DNA from: Gammaproteobacteria bacterium
GTDB taxonomy: Bacteria; Pseudomonadota; Gammaproteobacteria; Steroidobacterales; XN24
Length of the DNA: 64,000 nucleotides
NCBI GenBank assembly: GCA_029287575.1
Contig: JARFQW010000034.1
Location: 24,859-88,858 of the forward strand
Direction: 5' to 3'
Shown here: positions 44,512 through 53,581 of the stretch, piece by piece
Position numbering within the stretch: position 1 is the stretch's first letter
Layout: each line of letters begins with the position of its first letter
The notes under the pieces: generated by a model
What the model was told of the DNA's origin: nothing
What the model saw: the letters and a program-made list of their open reading frames with translations, nothing else
Databases searched by the model: none
Translations under genes and position numbers: made by a program

Positions 44512-45345
44512 ATGGCCGACAGGGGAGTTGATTTTCGAGGCCCGCAGACCTGTCCCGACGGCGTGTCCCCGGACGGGAGCGCCGTCGCGTGGATGCCGTT
44601 CAACGCGGGCGGCCGCGCACCGGTTCTCGTCGTTTGCGATCACGCCACCCGCCGGATACCCGCGGAACTCGGGCAACTGGGCCTGGACGACTGGGTGCTC
44701 GACACGCATGTCGCCTGGGATATCGGCGCGGCGGATGTGGCCTGTCGCCTCGCCAGAATGCTGGACGCACCGGCGGTGCTGTCTGGTTTCTCCCGGCTCG
44801 TAGTCGACCCGAACCGCGGCCTGGATCGCACCGAGGCCTTCCCTCCCATCAGCGCGGGCATCGCCATTCCGGGCAACCAGGCGCTCGACGCGGTCGAGCG
44901 CCGTCGGCGGGCAGAAGCCTTCTGGCTTCCCTACCACGAGGCTATAGCCCGCCGCCTGGACGCGTTCAGGCAGCAGGGGGTCACTCCGGCGTTTATCTCG
45001 GTCCACAGCTGTACGCCGGTCTATGACCGCTTCGTGCGGCCATGGCATATCGGCGTAATGTGGGATCTCGATACCCGGATGGGACCGCCGCTGATCGATG
45101 CCTTAAACCGGTGGGGCGACATCCATGTCGGCGACAACGAGCCCTATTCGGGGCGGCACCCGTTCGACTACACGATCGACCATCACGCCGAGGCGGCGGG
45201 GCTTCCCTGCGTCGGTCTGGAGATTCGTCAGAACCTGATCGACGAGCCCGACGGCGCGGACTACTGGGCCCGTCTGATCGCGCGGTGCCTGCAGCCCGTA
45301 CTCGCCGACGATGCGCTCTACCAGGAGCGCTTGCAGGTGCACTGA
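44512..45345 (+). CDS. N-formylglutamate amidohydrolase family protein
   Basis: Zinc-dependent amidohydrolase (HutG-like family), 277 residues. Near the N-terminus VVCDHATRRIPAELGQLGL matches the family's EHA/DHA motif, and AFISVHSCTPVY and YTIDHHAEAAGLPCVGLEIR provide further metal ligands. The ATG at 44512 has GGGGAGG just upstream; an in-frame ATG at 44431 (GGAGG 11 nt before it) would add 27 residues. No histidine-degradation gene is nearby, so the substrate is probably another N-acyl or glutamyl compound, in line with the YbdK-like ligase that starts 2 bp after it. Confidence 0.84.
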   Translation: MADRGVDFRGPQTCPDGVSPDGSAVAWMPFNAGGRAPVLVVCDHATRRIPAELGQLGLDDWVLDTHVAWDIGAADVACRLARMLDAPAVLSGFSRLVVDPNRGLDRTEAFPPISAGIAIPGNQALDAVERRRRAEAFWLPYHEAIARRLDAFRQQGVTPAFISVHSCTPVYDRFVRPWHIGVMWDLDTRMGPPLIDALNRWGDIHVGDNEPYSGRHPFDYTIDHHAEAAGLPCVGLEIRQNLIDEPDGADYWARLIARCLQPVLADDALYQERLQVH

Positions 45346-45347
45346 CG

Positions 45348-46499
45348 ATGCCGATCAGCCGGCCGCCGCTGACCATCGGCATCGAGGAGGAATACCTCCT
45401 CGTAGACCTCCATACCCGGGATCTTGCCGTCGATCCGCCGCCTGAACTGTTGGCTCGCTGCGAAGCGCGGCTGGCCTCTCAGGTCGCGCCGGAACTCCTC
45501 AAGTCGCAGATCGAAATCGGCACGCGGGTTTGCCGGAATATCGCGGAGGCCCGCGAGGACCTGGGCCGGCTGCGGAGCACGATCATCGAAGTGGCCCGGG
45601 GCTTCGGCCTGGCACCCATTGCCGCCAGCACCCATCCGTTCGCGCGCTGGCAAACCCAGCGGCATACGGAGAAGGAACGCTACGAGGTCCTGACCCGGGA
45701 CATGCAGGCCGCCGCCCGCCGGCTGCTCATATGCGGCATGCATGTACACGTGGGCATAGACGATGACGATCAGCGGATCGACATCATCAACCAGATGACC
45801 TATTTCCTGCCCTTCCTGCTGGCCTTGTCCAGTTCCTCGCCGTTCTGGCTGGGCGAGGACACCGGACTGAAGAGCTATCGGCTCACCGTATTCGACTCTC
45901 TGCCACGGACCCGGCTGCCCGAACGGTTCGCCAGCTACAGCGACTACCAGCAGCATGTCGACGTTCTGACCAAGGGCGGGCTCATGGAGGACGCCACCAA
46001 GATCTGGTGGGACATGCGCCCCAGCGCCCGCTATCCGACCGTGGAAATGCGTATTACCGACGTCTGCACCCGAATGGACGACGCGGTGAGCCTCGCGGCG
46101 CTGACCGTCAGCCTCATCGCCATGCTCTCGCGGGTCCGCTCAAAAAGCATGCGCTGGAGAATCTTCGCGCACATGCTGGTCTACGAGAATCGCTGGCGTG
46201 CCATGCGATACGGCTACGACAACGGCATGCTGGACTTCGTGCGCTGCGAAACGATTCCGTTCGCGCAGCTGCTGGACGAACTCATCGATCTGGTCAGAGA
46301 AGACGCCGGGGAACTCGGCTGCCTGGCCGAAGTCGAGGCGGCCCGGGACATACTCAACCGGGGCACGAGCGCGCACCGGCAGCTCGAGATCTTCAACGCC
46401 GCTCTCGATTCAGGCGCTACAACGGAAACCGCCCTGAAATCGGTGGTCGACTTTCTGGTGAGCGAAACCGCGATCGGGCTCCCGGCCGGGGACCGGTAA
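45348..46499 (+). CDS. Carboxylate-amine ligase, YbdK/GCS2 family
   Basis: A 383-residue enzyme of the glutamate-cysteine ligase type 2 family. Hallmarks are LTIGIEEEYLLVD at the N-terminus (metal-binding Glu residues), RLLICGMHVHVGI and TVEMRITDVCTRMDDAVSLA. E. coli YbdK has weak gamma-glutamylcysteine synthetase activity; real acceptors of the family are mostly unknown. The ATG at 45348 follows the amidohydrolase by 2 bp, so the two are co-translated. It ends 1 bp from the convergent GGT gene. Confidence 0.9.
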   Translation: MPISRPPLTIGIEEEYLLVDLHTRDLAVDPPPELLARCEARLASQVAPELLKSQIEIGTRVCRNIAEAREDLGRLRSTIIEVARGFGLAPIAASTHPFARWQTQRHTEKERYEVLTRDMQAAARRLLICGMHVHVGIDDDDQRIDIINQMTYFLPFLLALSSSSPFWLGEDTGLKSYRLTVFDSLPRTRLPERFASYSDYQQHVDVLTKGGLMEDATKIWWDMRPSARYPTVEMRITDVCTRMDDAVSLAALTVSLIAMLSRVRSKSMRWRIFAHMLVYENRWRAMRYGYDNGMLDFVRCETIPFAQLLDELIDLVREDAGELGCLAEVEAARDILNRGTSAHRQLEIFNAALDSGATTETALKSVVDFLVSETAIGLPAGDR

Positions 46500-46500
46500 T

Positions 46501-48057
46501 CTAGCCCGCGGCCGAGCCGAGCGCGGTCCCGCCGGACCGGCGCGGGTCCGCCGCAACCTCGAAGCGGCCATCCTCGTGATGCAGGACCGCGCTGACCCCG
46601 CCGAAATACATATGCTTTTCCTCGAAGGTGCGCACCGGCAGCGCGATCGCGTCCAGCGGCAGGCCGGGCTCGGCCGCGACCCGCCAGGCGTCGTTCGCCG
46701 CCTCCACATGCAGCCTCGGCGCGGCCACCGCGGACTCCAGGTCCAGTCCACCGTGGAGAAGATGCGCCAGGGTCTGCTGGATCGCCGTGGTAATCCGGTC
46801 GGCTCCGGGAGATCCGATGGCCAGTACCCGGCCGTCCGGACCCTTCGCCACGGTCGGCGCCATGTTCGACGGCAGCCGCTGACCCGGCGCCCAGCGATGG
46901 AACCCCGGTCCATTGAGCTCGATTTCTCCCAGGCAGTTGTTCAGCCAGATCCCGGTGCCCGGCGGCATCACCCCGGAACCATAACCGGCCGACGCCGTGA
47001 TGCTGCACGCCAGACCCTCCGAGTCCACCGCGGACGCGTGGATGGTCGATGGAGAGCTCATGCCGAGGGCCAGTTCCCCGGCGTCGGCCAGCGCCAGCAG
47101 ACGCCGAGACTCGGCATCGAAAGCGACTGTCGGATCCAGATGGGCCGACCGATGCGCAATCACCGCGAGCTGCACGTCCGCAAGCCGTGCGGTCTCCTCG
47201 GCGGCGTTGCCCTCGTCATGGCGAGCGGCCATGAGGTGAAGCATGGCCGCCAGGCACACGCCGCCGACCGAGGGCGGAGGCGGTGTGGCCACGGTCCAGC
47301 CGTCGAATTCCTCCTGCAGCGGGACACGCTCGCAGACCCGATAGGACGCAAGGTCCGCGCGGCCGAGCAGACCGCCGTTGCCGGTTACATGATCGGCAAT
47401 CCGCTGGCCGACATCACCCTCGTAGAAGGCGGCGGTCCCCTCCCTGGCGATGGTGTCAAGACTGTCCGCCAGGTGCTCCACGACGATCAGCTCGCCGGCT
47501 TCCCGAAGTCCGCCCTTGCCATCATGCAGCGCGCGAAAGCTGTCAGGCTCCCAGCCAAAAATCCCCTCGTGGCAGAGCTCCAGGTACATTCTCGCGGCCG
47601 AGGACAGGGGAAACCCGCGCCGGGTCCAGTCCACCGCGGGCGCCATGAGCTCCGCCCAGGGCAGTCTGCCATAGTCCCGTGCCGCCGCTTCCAGCGCGCC
47701 CAGCATGCCGGGAACCGCCACCGAGCCAAAGCCGACCAGGGTCCGCATGCCGCCGCCGTAGGCCAGCTCGACCTCACGCAGTTGCTGCCCGAACCTGTCG
47801 GGCGTCGCATTGCGGCCGGGCATTTCCGCACCGCCGTCAATGACTACCGGTCCGCGGCCCGGCACCCACAGGGTCGCGAATCCGCCGCTGGCCAGCGACA
47901 CGATGCCGGGTTCGGTGACGAGGGACAGAAGCAACGTGGCGATCGCCGCGTCCACCGCGTTGCCGCCCATCTCCGTGACGGTCGCACCGGCGTCCGCGCC
48001 GAGACTGGTGCTCGACGCAACGCCGACGGTCAGATTCGGGCCGCAAGACGAGATCAT
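46501..48057 (-). CDS. Gamma-glutamyltransferase family protein
   Basis: An Ntn-hydrolase that cleaves gamma-glutamyl bonds, 518 residues. The autoprocessing site is PSTIHASAVDSEG (catalytic Thr, aligned with TTHxS), followed by NNCLGEIELNGPG and SNMAPTVAKGPDG. The oxyanion motif GSPGG of classical GGT reads GSPGAD here. No signal peptide is seen, unlike periplasmic E. coli GGT, so it should be cytoplasmic and act on internal gamma-glutamyl compounds. It overlaps the DUF1611 gene by 4 bp. Confidence 0.87.
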   Translation of the reverse strand: MISSCGPNLTVGVASSTSLGADAGATVTEMGGNAVDAAIATLLLSLVTEPGIVSLASGGFATLWVPGRGPVVIDGGAEMPGRNATPDRFGQQLREVELAYGGGMRTLVGFGSVAVPGMLGALEAAARDYGRLPWAELMAPAVDWTRRGFPLSSAARMYLELCHEGIFGWEPDSFRALHDGKGGLREAGELIVVEHLADSLDTIAREGTAAFYEGDVGQRIADHVTGNGGLLGRADLASYRVCERVPLQEEFDGWTVATPPPPSVGGVCLAAMLHLMAARHDEGNAAEETARLADVQLAVIAHRSAHLDPTVAFDAESRRLLALADAGELALGMSSPSTIHASAVDSEGLACSITASAGYGSGVMPPGTGIWLNNCLGEIELNGPGFHRWAPGQRLPSNMAPTVAKGPDGRVLAIGSPGADRITTAIQQTLAHLLHGGLDLESAVAAPRLHVEAANDAWRVAAEPGLPLDAIALPVRTFEEKHMYFGGVSAVLHHEDGRFEVAADPRRSGGTALGSAAG

Positions 48058-49094
48058 TGCCCTCGCCGGCCTGCCGGCGGCAGACCCAGACGGTCTCTGA
48101 GCAGGCCCCTGAGGTGCGGCCGACAGGCATGGTCGAGCAGGTTGAGCGCCGGGAGGCGGACAAGCTGGCCGACAAGGGAAACGGCGGCGTCGGTATTGGC
48201 CGCCGGACCGCTGACCAGGTCCGGTTCAATACCGAAGGCCTCCCGAACGCCAAGGGCGGCATAAGGGTCGGATGCGCAAAGCACGATCATGCGAGTCTGG
48301 TTCCTCAGCCGTTCCATTGCCAGAGCCCCATTGTAGGGCTCCAGCGGCGATGCGCCCGCCTCGGCCACGAGAACGTCGGGATGCGTTGCGTTGATCCGTG
48401 CCGCGAGATGCCCCAGCGCGGCGTCGAAACGCGCCGCTGAACACACCGTCGAGGGCAGCCCGGCGTCCACGAAATCGAGGATCGCATCGGCCCCCGCGTC
48501 CCGGTAACAGAGGATGTCCCGGTAGCGGGCGGCGCCAGTCAGCTTGGCGGCCGTGACCCGGCAACCCAGGGCCTTCAGCTCGCGAATGATGACCTGGCCG
48601 GAGGCGGTCTTGCCGGCCGACATCGATGTCCCGATGATCAGCACAACGGCCACGTTCAGCGCCTCAGCCTCAATGGCCGGCACGAAGTCGGACATGGTGA
48701 CCTTGCGCTGGTCCCTGCAGACGTGGCCCCGATAGATAAGCCCCATCAGGTCCGGCAGCATCGGGGAGGTGGACGTCGCCTTGCCCAGCAACCCCGCCCC
48801 GGTCAGTGCGTCGAGCTCCAGTTCCGGGCCGACGGCTCGCCAGTCACCGACGCCTTCCAGGGTCGCGCAGCGCACCCCCAGCGCGCCGACCACCCGGTCG
48901 CCCCTGACGAGTTCCGCCATGCGCCCGGTCTTGGTTTCGCAGCGGTAGAGCCGGTTTCGCTCACCGGTGACCTCACCGACCACGAAATCTCCGGTAGCCC
49001 AGCGCGACCGCTCGATTCGACTGACATCGAAGGGCAACTGCCAGAGGTCGGAACAGCGGGTCACCGAAGTGTAGAAGTGATAGGGATCGGTCAT
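48054..49094 (-). CDS. DUF1611 P-loop protein (DgcN-like)
   Basis: A 346-residue protein with an N-terminal alpha/beta domain and a C-terminal P-loop domain; the loop is IIGTSMSAGKTASGQVIIRE. This is the pattern of DUF1611, some members of which (DgcN) are reported as D-glutamate N-acetyltransferases. Further family features are DVLVAEAGASPLEPYNG and MIVLCASDPYAALGVREAF. No DgcA-type racemase is next to it. It lies between GGT and an M20 peptidase with 4-bp overlaps on both sides, so it acts on the same set of glutamyl compounds. The specific activity is inference. Confidence 0.78.
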   Translation of the reverse strand: MTDPYHFYTSVTRCSDLWQLPFDVSRIERSRWATGDFVVGEVTGERNRLYRCETKTGRMAELVRGDRVVGALGVRCATLEGVGDWRAVGPELELDALTGAGLLGKATSTSPMLPDLMGLIYRGHVCRDQRKVTMSDFVPAIEAEALNVAVVLIIGTSMSAGKTASGQVIIRELKALGCRVTAAKLTGAARYRDILCYRDAGADAILDFVDAGLPSTVCSAARFDAALGHLAARINATHPDVLVAEAGASPLEPYNGALAMERLRNQTRMIVLCASDPYAALGVREAFGIEPDLVSGPAANTDAAVSLVGQLVRLPALNLLDHACRPHLRGLLRDRLGLPPAGRRGQ

Positions 49095-50266
49095 GAGTCC
49101 GCCCCGGGATCCGGTGGATCGGCCAGCAAGAGCGCCAGCAGCGCGGCGCGGCGCAGGGTGGGGTCGAGCAAAAGATGTTCGTCGGGGGCATGGGCGCCAC
49201 CGCCCACCGGTCCGAGTCCGTCCAGCGTTGCGGTGTACAGGCTGGTGGTGTTGCCGTCGGAGCCACCGCCCACCGCTGCCTGCTCCAGGTCCAGGTCCAG
49301 ACCGGCGCCCAGCTCCAGCGCCCGCTTCCAGAGGCGCTGATTGCGCTCAGTGGGCTCCATGGGCGGCCTGCCGAAGCCTCCTTCGACGCGCACATCGGTC
49401 CCCGGCGTGCTGGCCGTAATGCCCCGGATGGCGGCCTCGATCCGGCGGGCATCTTCGGCCCCGGCGACCCGGACGTCTACCACCGCCCGGCTCTCCGGCG
49501 CCACGACATTGGGCCGCAGACCCCCGTCGATCGTGCCCACGTTTACCGTAACGCCGCGGTCCGGATCGTTGAGCTCGAACAGACGCTGAATGACGTGGGA
49601 CAGTTCCAGGATCGCGCTGGCGCCCTTCCCGGGTTCCAGGCCCGCATGGGCGGCCTGGCCGGCCACGCTGATCGTGAAGCGGGCGATGCCCTTGCGACTC
49701 GTCTTCAGACGACCGGCCTCGCCGAGGGAGGGCTCGAGCACGAATACGCGTATCACCCGGCGGGCGAGCGCTTCGATGAAGCGGCGGCTGTCCCGGGACC
49801 CGATTTCCTCGTCGGAATTGGCAAAAATCAGCGGCGCGACGGCCGGCTGAACGCCCAGGGCCGCCAGACCTCCGAGCGCGAGCACCATCATCACCAGCCC
49901 ACCCTTCATGTCGAATACGCCTGGCCCCCGCACCACGCCGTCGGTGTGCTCGTAGGGCATGGTCTCGAGCGTGCCTGATGGCCAGACCGTGTCGTAATGG
50001 CCGAGCATGAGCTGGGCCGGCGCGCGCCGCCGCCGGTCTTTCGGGCTGGCGTAGAGCATTCCGCCACTGCTGCGCCCGGGAAGCGCCCGCACGCGGAGTC
50101 CGAGCGGTTCCAGGGCTTCTGCCAGCACCGAACGAACCGCTGGCTGTGACCCGGGATCGCTGGACGGGGATTCACACAGCGCCAGTCGTTCCAGGAGGTC
50201 GAGGGCCATGGACTCCTGGGCCTGCATCCAGTCGAGAAGCGCGCTGGCATGGGGAATCCGGTTCAT
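49091..50266 (-). CDS. M20-family metallopeptidase (glutamate carboxypeptidase-like)
   Basis: A di-zinc peptidase, 391 residues. Metal ligands are seen in LMLGHYDTVWPSGT, GPGVFDMKGGLVMM and IFANSDEEIGSRDS; a dimerisation domain (KGIARFTISVAGQAAHAG) and the last ligand region GGAHAPDEHLL follow. The overall type resembles carboxypeptidase G2/glutamate carboxypeptidase, which removes C-terminal glutamate. No signal peptide, so cytoplasmic. It overlaps the DUF1611 gene by 4 bp and follows the flavin-reductase gene by 2 bp, forming one four-gene operon. Confidence 0.9.
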   Translation of the reverse strand: MNRIPHASALLDWMQAQESMALDLLERLALCESPSSDPGSQPAVRSVLAEALEPLGLRVRALPGRSSGGMLYASPKDRRRRAPAQLMLGHYDTVWPSGTLETMPYEHTDGVVRGPGVFDMKGGLVMMVLALGGLAALGVQPAVAPLIFANSDEEIGSRDSRRFIEALARRVIRVFVLEPSLGEAGRLKTSRKGIARFTISVAGQAAHAGLEPGKGASAILELSHVIQRLFELNDPDRGVTVNVGTIDGGLRPNVVAPESRAVVDVRVAGAEDARRIEAAIRGITASTPGTDVRVEGGFGRPPMEPTERNQRLWKRALELGAGLDLDLEQAAVGGGSDGNTTSLYTATLDGLGPVGGGAHAPDEHLLLDPTLRRAALLALLLADPPDPGADS

Positions 50267-50268
50267 CG

Positions 50269-50880
50269 CTACTTCCGCATGCCCTTGGGAAACGGGAACG
50301 CCTGGGTCTCGGCGACGAAGGCCAGCCGACCGGGATGCAGGTAAGCGAGGACCGGGGCGTCCCGAATCAGCTCCGCATCGTCCGTGTCGGGGTCACGCAA
50401 GACCGCCTCCCGGCCCCGGGCGGCGACGGCTTTGCCGACGATCAGACTGTTGTCTCCAAAGCCATCCACGATTTGCTCCAGTTCGCACTCGAGCTGCAGA
50501 GAAGCGCCCGGCACAACGACACCGGGGACGGATGCGGCGGCCTCCAGCGGGAAGGCCGCCAGCCCGGGCTTGGTCCCTTCATGGCGCGGGGCAGCGGCGA
50601 GGCTGGTCTGAACCAGTTGCTCCGGCGTGGGCCAGCTCACCGCGAAACCGCCTTCGCGTCGCGCGTTGGCATAGGTCGCGTGCCGAGGCGCGCACACGAA
50701 TCCGAAGTAGTTTTGCCAGCCCATGGGCATGGCCATGTGCTTGGGCGCCAGGTCGAAGGCGCCGTCCGCTTCCAGGGTTCCGACAAGGACCAGGGGAGCA
50801 ATCCAGAAGAACCGGTCCCACAAGGGGTGGGTGACATCGAGTTCGATCAGCCGCTCACCGTTTCGACTTTTCCCGCTCAT
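50269..50880 (-). CDS. Flavin reductase-like FMN-binding protein
   Basis: A 203-residue protein of the flavin reductase/DIM6-NTAB split-barrel family. Its first strand region (FFWIAPLVLVGTLEADGAFD followed by LAPKHMAMP) and GFVCAPRHATYANARREG are typical for FMN binding. It is first in the operon with the M20 peptidase, DUF1611 and GGT genes. A role in that pathway is not obvious. It may supply reduced flavin or simply share a promoter in the 205-bp divergent gap upstream. Confidence 0.83.
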   Translation of the reverse strand: MSGKSRNGERLIELDVTHPLWDRFFWIAPLVLVGTLEADGAFDLAPKHMAMPMGWQNYFGFVCAPRHATYANARREGGFAVSWPTPEQLVQTSLAAAPRHEGTKPGLAAFPLEAAASVPGVVVPGASLQLECELEQIVDGFGDNSLIVGKAVAARGREAVLRDPDTDDAELIRDAPVLAYLHPGRLAFVAETQAFPFPKGMRK

Positions 50881-51085
50881 GGGCGATCACCTTGTGTTTG
50901 GGTACTGTTGGCCCCGCGCTGTCCCTCAGACGCATCCCTCCACGCTCAGGATCCGGGCATCTGTCCTGGAAGCGGCGTTTCGGCGCCCTGGGCATTTGGC
51001 CAGTCCGCAAGCCGGACCAGGCTGGCTATACTGTCCATCCGCGTTTCTGGCGATGTTCCCTGGATCCAACTGGAGGTCTCCCCGA

Positions 51086-51523
51086 ATGAGCGACGACGAC
51101 CGGTCACCCTGGTCCGGATATCCGATCCGGCTTCTGTTTGCACTGGTGCTGGTCATGGCCACCTATAACCCCACCGGATACTCCTACTTCCAGTGGCTCA
51201 AGAATTCGATCGCCGGAACCGATGGCGCGAGCTTCGGCCCGGAGGTTGCCCTGGCGGGCGTGGTGCTCGCGATCGGCTGGGTCATCTATCTTCGCGCCAC
51301 GATGCGCAGCCTCGGCATGCTCGGAATCCTGCTCGCGGTCGCGCTGTTCGGGACCATAATCTGGCTGCTTATAGATCACGGCCTGATTTCCACTGAGGGA
51401 TCCAACACAGTCACCTGGATCATCCTGTTTCTCGTTGCCGCAGTGCTCGCGACGGGCCTGTCCTGGTCCTACGTGCGCCGCCGGCTGAGCGGCCAGTACG
51501 ATGTGGACGACGTCGACGAGTAG
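51086..51523 (+). CDS. DUF6524-type small membrane protein
   Basis: A 145-residue protein with four membrane helices. The first helix carries IRLLFALVLVMATYNPTGYS, which I associate with DUF6524, and the tail YVRRRLSGQYDVDDVDE is cytoplasmic and acidic. The ATG at 51086 has GGAGG 7 nt upstream. A TATACT hexamer at 51027-51032 may be its -10, without a clear -35. Function unknown. It ends 5 bp before the convergent ACP-like gene. Confidence 0.75.
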   Translation: MSDDDRSPWSGYPIRLLFALVLVMATYNPTGYSYFQWLKNSIAGTDGASFGPEVALAGVVLAIGWVIYLRATMRSLGMLGILLAVALFGTIIWLLIDHGLISTEGSNTVTWIILFLVAAVLATGLSWSYVRRRLSGQYDVDDVDE

Positions 51524-51528
51524 TCATG

Positions 51529-51774
51529 TCAGGCCAGCGTCCGCTCCAGGTATCGCACCCAGCCCGTCAGCGAATTGAGCCGGTTTCGTGCGGCGGGTGA
51601 AATGTCGAGGCCGAGTTCCCGTCCGACGGCTTCGGCCAGGGCCTGGCGTTCCGCCGGCGGAAAGTCGAACTGGTCATCGAAGGGCCGGTCCGGATCCAGC
51701 GGAACCTCGCCGATTTCCGGCCGGGACGAGGACAGACACTTGAGGACCAGTTCCTCGAGATCTCTCTCGGTCAT
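51529..51774 (-). CDS. Acyl-carrier-protein-like protein lacking the carrier serine
   Basis: An 81-residue acidic protein following the ACP fold: an N-terminal helix (RDLEELVLKCLSS), the loop LDPDRPFDDQFDFPPAERQA, and ELGLDISPAARNRLNSLTGW with the last helix. In true ACPs of this type the loop ends in DSxD, with serine carrying phosphopantetheine. Here the position reads FPPA, so it cannot be primed in the usual way. It may be a degenerate ACP used as a binding or regulatory module. It stands alone; no synthase is adjacent. Confidence 0.65.
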   Translation of the reverse strand: MTERDLEELVLKCLSSSRPEIGEVPLDPDRPFDDQFDFPPAERQALAEAVGRELGLDISPAARNRLNSLTGWVRYLERTLA

Positions 51775-51941
51775 GACGCACCTCTGCGCTTCGACGAGTG
51801 CCCCGAACCCGGAACGTGCGCACGATCACGACGGCCAGCGGGGACCTGTCTTCAGGCTAATCCACGCAAGACCGGGCCGTATTGACCTGTATCAAGGGCC
51901 CTCCGCCGCGAGCCCCCGCCCGGCAAGGACAGGCTAGCGCC

Positions 51942-53480
51942 ATGCTGGCAATCGCCGAGCTCCTTCGCCCCTCCGCCTTCCCGCATCCGGCGCCCGACCC
52001 CGTGGCCGAGGAAACCCATATCTCCTGGGTCGTGCTCGCCGGAGAATTCGCCTACAAGATCAAGAAACCGGTTCGCCTGCCGTTTCTCGACTACTCGAGC
52101 CTTGCGGCTCGCAAGCACTTCTGTGAGGAAGAGGTTCGGCTGAACAGGCGGCTCGCCCCGGAACTCTATCTGGGCGTGTCGACCATCGTGAGAACCAGCG
52201 GCGGCCTCGCGATAGACCAGGAGGGTCCGATCGTGGAGTACGCCGTGCGGATGCGCCGGTTCTCCTCCGCCGACCGCCTCGATCGACGTCTGGCCGAGGG
52301 CCGGTTGATTGGCCCGGACATCGATCGCTGCGCGATCCGCGTCGCCGACATGCACCGGGCCGCTCCGCAGGCTGACCCCGGGAATGCGATGCAGGCGGCT
52401 GCCGCTGCCCTCGACCCGGTCACCGCCTGCCTCGATGCGCTGGGCCATCGTTCACCGGCGGTGCAGGATGCCCGCAGGTGGCTGGCGGATCGCGAACCCG
52501 TGCTCACCGCCGTATTCGAAAACCGCCACAGATCCGGGTGGGTGCGGGAGTGTCATGGCGACCTGCATCTTGCCAATCTCGCCGATCTGGATGGCTGCAT
52601 CGTTCCCTTCGACGCCATTGAGTTCGACTCCGCCCTGCGCTGGACGGACATCCAGGCCGACGCCGCATTCCTGCTCATGGACCTTCAGTCACGACACCGG
52701 CGGGACCTGGGATGGCGCTTCTACGATGGCTGGCTGGCAAGGACCGGCGACTATGAAGGCGTGGCGGCGCTCCGCTTTTATCTCATCTACCGCCACCTTG
52801 TTCGGGCCAAGGTGGACCGCATTCGTCTGAGCCAGGCTCTGGAGGATTCGACCGAACGCCGCCGAATCGAGAGCCGCCTGGCCGTTCATCTGGGTTCGAT
52901 TCGTGACCTCGTTCGGCCTGGCCGCCCCGCGCTCATTCTGACCCACGGGCTCTCCGCGAGCGGCAAGAGCACGGTAGCGCGCAACCTCGCTGCGGAGATG
53001 CCCATGGTGCGCCTGCCCGCCGATCTGGTCCGCAAACGCATGGCCGGGCTCGATCCCTTCGATACAAGCGCGCCTCCCCCTGCCGGACTCTACGACCATG
53101 AATTCACCGAGCAGGTCTACGGCGAACTCAGGCGTCTTGCGGACCTCGCGCTGGACGCAGGCTGGAACACGATAGTGGACGCGACCTTTCTGACCGCCGA
53201 AAGACGCCGGCCGCTGATGGAACTCGCCGTCGAGCGCGGCCTTCCGGTGTTGTGCCTGCATTGCCGGGCGCCGGAGGCGGAACTCAGGCGGCGGATCGTC
53301 GCGCGCCGCCGGGCGGGCACCGATCCCTCGGATGCCGACCTGGCCGTTCTCGAGGACCAGATGGCAAAAATCGAAGGTCCCGCGGCCGATGAACGAGACC
53401 TGTGGCTGGATCTTGATACCGCCCGGCTGCCGCCCGCGGAGGAGCTGGCGGCGGGGCTGCGCAGCCGGCTTTGGGCCTGA
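51942..53480 (+). CDS. Aminoglycoside-phosphotransferase-like / P-loop kinase fusion
   Basis: A 512-residue two-domain protein. The first 330 residues follow an APH/choline-kinase fold with the catalytic loop ECHGDLHLANLADLDGCIVP and IEFDSALRWTDIQADAAFL. The last 175 residues are a P-loop kinase with Walker A LTHGLSASGKSTVARNLA and the segment NTIVDATFLTAERRRP. Known as a COG2187-COG0645 fusion in many Proteobacteria; the substrate is not established. The ATG at 51942 is chosen because the earlier start adds a Pro/Arg-rich lead. A perfect hairpin (53521-53541) follows 40 bp after the stop. Confidence 0.87.
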   Translation: MLAIAELLRPSAFPHPAPDPVAEETHISWVVLAGEFAYKIKKPVRLPFLDYSSLAARKHFCEEEVRLNRRLAPELYLGVSTIVRTSGGLAIDQEGPIVEYAVRMRRFSSADRLDRRLAEGRLIGPDIDRCAIRVADMHRAAPQADPGNAMQAAAAALDPVTACLDALGHRSPAVQDARRWLADREPVLTAVFENRHRSGWVRECHGDLHLANLADLDGCIVPFDAIEFDSALRWTDIQADAAFLLMDLQSRHRRDLGWRFYDGWLARTGDYEGVAALRFYLIYRHLVRAKVDRIRLSQALEDSTERRRIESRLAVHLGSIRDLVRPGRPALILTHGLSASGKSTVARNLAAEMPMVRLPADLVRKRMAGLDPFDTSAPPPAGLYDHEFTEQVYGELRRLADLALDAGWNTIVDATFLTAERRRPLMELAVERGLPVLCLHCRAPEAELRRRIVARRRAGTDPSDADLAVLEDQMAKIEGPAADERDLWLDLDTARLPPAEELAAGLRSRLWA

Positions 53481-53520
53481 GCGCTTGCGCCGGCGAGCCC
53501 CCGTCACTACCTTAGGCACC

Positions 53521-53541
53521 GCCCGGCCCTGCTGGCCGGGC
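53521..53541 (+). terminator. Perfect 8-bp hairpin after the kinase fusion gene
   Basis: GCCCGGCC and GGCCGGGC flank a 5-nt loop between the kinase-fusion and SYLF genes. No T-run follows on either strand, so termination would need Rho or be partial. It could also sit in the leader of the SYLF gene. Confidence 0.4.
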
Positions 53542-53581
53542 GACGGAATGCAAACGATCGAAGGTTTCCCAGGAGTACACC

